A DNA stretch of 64,000 nucleotides from Streptomyces canus (GTDB lineage: Bacteria; Actinomycetota; Actinomycetes; Streptomycetales; Streptomycetaceae). This document shows positions 62,655 through 64,000 of this stretch, in pieces (the stretch's first letter is position 1; every line of letters begins with the position of its first letter). The stretch covers positions 7,222 to 71,221 of the forward strand of contig NZ_KQ948676.1 in NCBI RefSeq assembly GCF_001514145.1. The letters run 5' to 3'. A program made the translations under genes and the position numbers. Below the pieces are notes generated by a model. It made no database searches. It had not been told where the DNA came from and worked only from the letters and a program-made list of their open reading frames with translations.

Positions 62655-64000
62655 TCACCGCATCCAGTGACCGTCGGTGCTCCATCCCAGGAAACGCCTG
62701 CTGCGGCAGGCGTCCGCCGTTCCGTCACCGCCGAAGGTGCCGCCCTCGGCGACCAGGGCCAGGCCCGTGAGGGCCGGGGCCAGACGGGGCTCGACGTGGC
62801 TGGGGTGCCGGGCCGTCTCCGCACCCAGGCCCACGATGAACCGTCGCTGCTCCTCGGGCGGACACAGGGACAGGAAGAACACCATCTGGCGCCACGCGTA
62901 GGCGGCATCCTTGATGGTGCTCAAGGGGCGCGGGTTGTGGTGGACACGAGCGGTCAGCCGGCACACGGTGACGAACGAGCGGTGCGCCAGGTCGGCCCAG
63001 CCAGGCCGTGGAGCGATGCCCACCCGGTGGACCAGCGTGGCCAGGTTGTGCGTGGTGAGGATCTGCGCCTGCTCGATCACCGTGCCGTTCGCGGCGACCG
63101 ACCAGGAGCCCGGCGTCGTCCCGGCTCGCCCGGTGGCCAGCCGCGCGAACCCGGGAGAGGTCGGGGCGCGATGTGAACGGGTCGGGGCCGTGCCCGTTTC
63201 GGCGATCGCCAGATCGCGGACCTCCGCATAGTCGATGCCGTAGTACCGCTCGTACAGCGTGCCGCCCAGCAGGTCACCGGCGATCCGCGCCGCCGTCAGG
63301 AACTTCCGGCTGAACTCTCCCATGAAGATGTCGGCGGCCAGCTCCTCCACGAACGGAACGCCCAGGGCGCACTGCCTTTCCAGCACGCTGAGTTCGCGGA
63401 CCAGCGGGTTGGGCAGGATGGTGCCCGGAAACGCCTGCACGGCCAGTTCGCCCAGCTGTCGCAGCACGGTCAGTGCGCCTTCGCCGTCGGACGTGCCCGA
63501 TACGGCGGACCGCCGGCCGGACACCGCCCGCACCCAAGGCAGTTCCTCGATACGCACCTGCCGCTCCAGGTTGAGCAGCAGCAGGGAGCGGCGGTTGCGG
63601 AATGCCCGGTAGTGGGCGGCCATCAACGCCCGCAGCCTTTCGTCGCCGTACGCCCGCGCGGTGGCAGCGGCGACCAACTGCGGTACCAGCTCGGCCAGAA
63701 CCTCGGCGGAGGGGACGACACCCCGTTCCACGAGGGTACCGAGCGGAGCGCTCAGTGCGGACACGACCACTTGCCCGATGGCGGGCGGCAGGACGGCCCC
63801 GACGGGCAGCCCTGCCGCCCGGCTCTCCTCCTCGCTCACCGGGCGAAGCAGCGGATCCACATCCGGGATGCCCGCCTGCTGGGGAAGGGCGTCGAGTCGG
63901 CGCAACACGAGCTGGGCCAGGGCGTGGTGGGAGGGCAGCTCCGCCTGCGCGGCCTGGCTGCGGCGGAGGGCCGTATGGCCTGGCGAGCCGGGCCGACCGC
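62655..64000 (-). CDS. Large hypothetical protein, 5' end outside the window
   Basis: The frame is open from the right edge of the window to a stop at 62655, giving at least 448 residues. Notable segments are RRSLLLLNLERQVRIEELPW, FPGTILPNPLVRELSVLERQ, TAARIAGDLLGGTLYERYYG, QAQILTTHNLATLVHRVGIA and YAWRQMVFFLSLCPPEEQRR. It is mostly helical, without signal peptide (in the visible part), metal-binding or nucleotide-binding motifs I recognise. Coding bias is excellent throughout. Function unknown. Confidence 0.7.
   Translation of the reverse strand, partial: GRPGSPGHTALRRSQAAQAELPSHHALAQLVLRRLDALPQQAGIPDVDPLLRPVSEEESRAAGLPVGAVLPPAIGQVVVSALSAPLGTLVERGVVPSAEVLAELVPQLVAAATARAYGDERLRALMAAHYRAFRNRRSLLLLNLERQVRIEELPWVRAVSGRRSAVSGTSDGEGALTVLRQLGELAVQAFPGTILPNPLVRELSVLERQCALGVPFVEELAADIFMGEFSRKFLTAARIAGDLLGGTLYERYYGIDYAEVRDLAIAETGTAPTRSHRAPTSPGFARLATGRAGTTPGSWSVAANGTVIEQAQILTTHNLATLVHRVGIAPRPGWADLAHRSFVTVCRLTARVHHNPRPLSTIKDAAYAWRQMVFFLSLCPPEEQRRFIVGLGAETARHPSHVEPRLAPALTGLALVAEGGTFGGDGTADACRSRRFLGWSTDGHWMR

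Overview
The window is very GC-rich. Most coding strands have third-position G/C bias, GTG/TTG starts and actinomycete families (SARP regulator, LGFP repeats, a HisKA_3/NarL pair, DUF4389, DUF6777-like lipoprotein, GGEDT-type phosphofructokinase). This points to Streptomyces or a close relative, probably an accessory region such as a chromosome arm or large plasmid, because insertion-sequence debris separates nearly every block of genes. No tRNA, rRNA or CRISPR array was seen.

Layout. 1-3.1 kb: nested IS3 and IS30 relics, an LGFP-repeat protein and a broken DUF2075 ATPase. 3.1-22.1 kb: the most interesting block. A secreted ricin-type lectin is followed by a leftward set (SARP regulator, phage-type lysozyme, M23-like protein). 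Divergent from it is a tightly packed nine-gene rightward operon, 7103-21156. It encodes a C2-like protein, a triple CxxC-repeat protein, two leaderless peptidoglycan hydrolases, a 224-aa unknown, a DUF6603-like protein and three conserved unknown proteins of 938, 1493 and 566 aa. Three direct repeats with an exact 11-bp period precede it in the arrangement expected of a SARP-bound promoter. A 25-bp perfect hairpin ends it, and an SNase-fold protein converges on it. 22.1-31.6 kb: IS5, IS630, IS256, IS110 and IS1182 remains around two more leaderless endolysins that share a C-terminal module, a decayed HNH nuclease and a terminase scrap.

31.6-41.2 kb: two alpha/beta hydrolases and an MBL-fold protein in tandem, a SRAP (YedK/HMCES-type) protein with a coupled small ORF, a secreted subtilase with a P domain, and a beta-carbonic anhydrase divergent from a TetR regulator with twin palindromic operators between them. 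41.2-45.8 kb: IS relics around a SUKH protein, an ornithine-cyclodeaminase-like gene with a replaced tail and an amidohydrolase pseudogene. 45.9-53 kb: universal stress protein, phosphofructokinase, STAS factor, DUF4389 membrane protein, and two damaged MFS transporters. 53-64 kb: a Tat-exported flavin amine oxidase, an oxidoreductase cut by IS5, a two-component system, a run of secreted/lipoprotein genes, and the 3' part of a large unknown gene.

Working model (inference): the SARP and its 11-bp-spaced repeats switch on a cassette that makes large leaderless proteins together with cell-wall hydrolases lacking signal peptides. Products would therefore need lysis or a dedicated secretion route. 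I cannot assign the large proteins a function.
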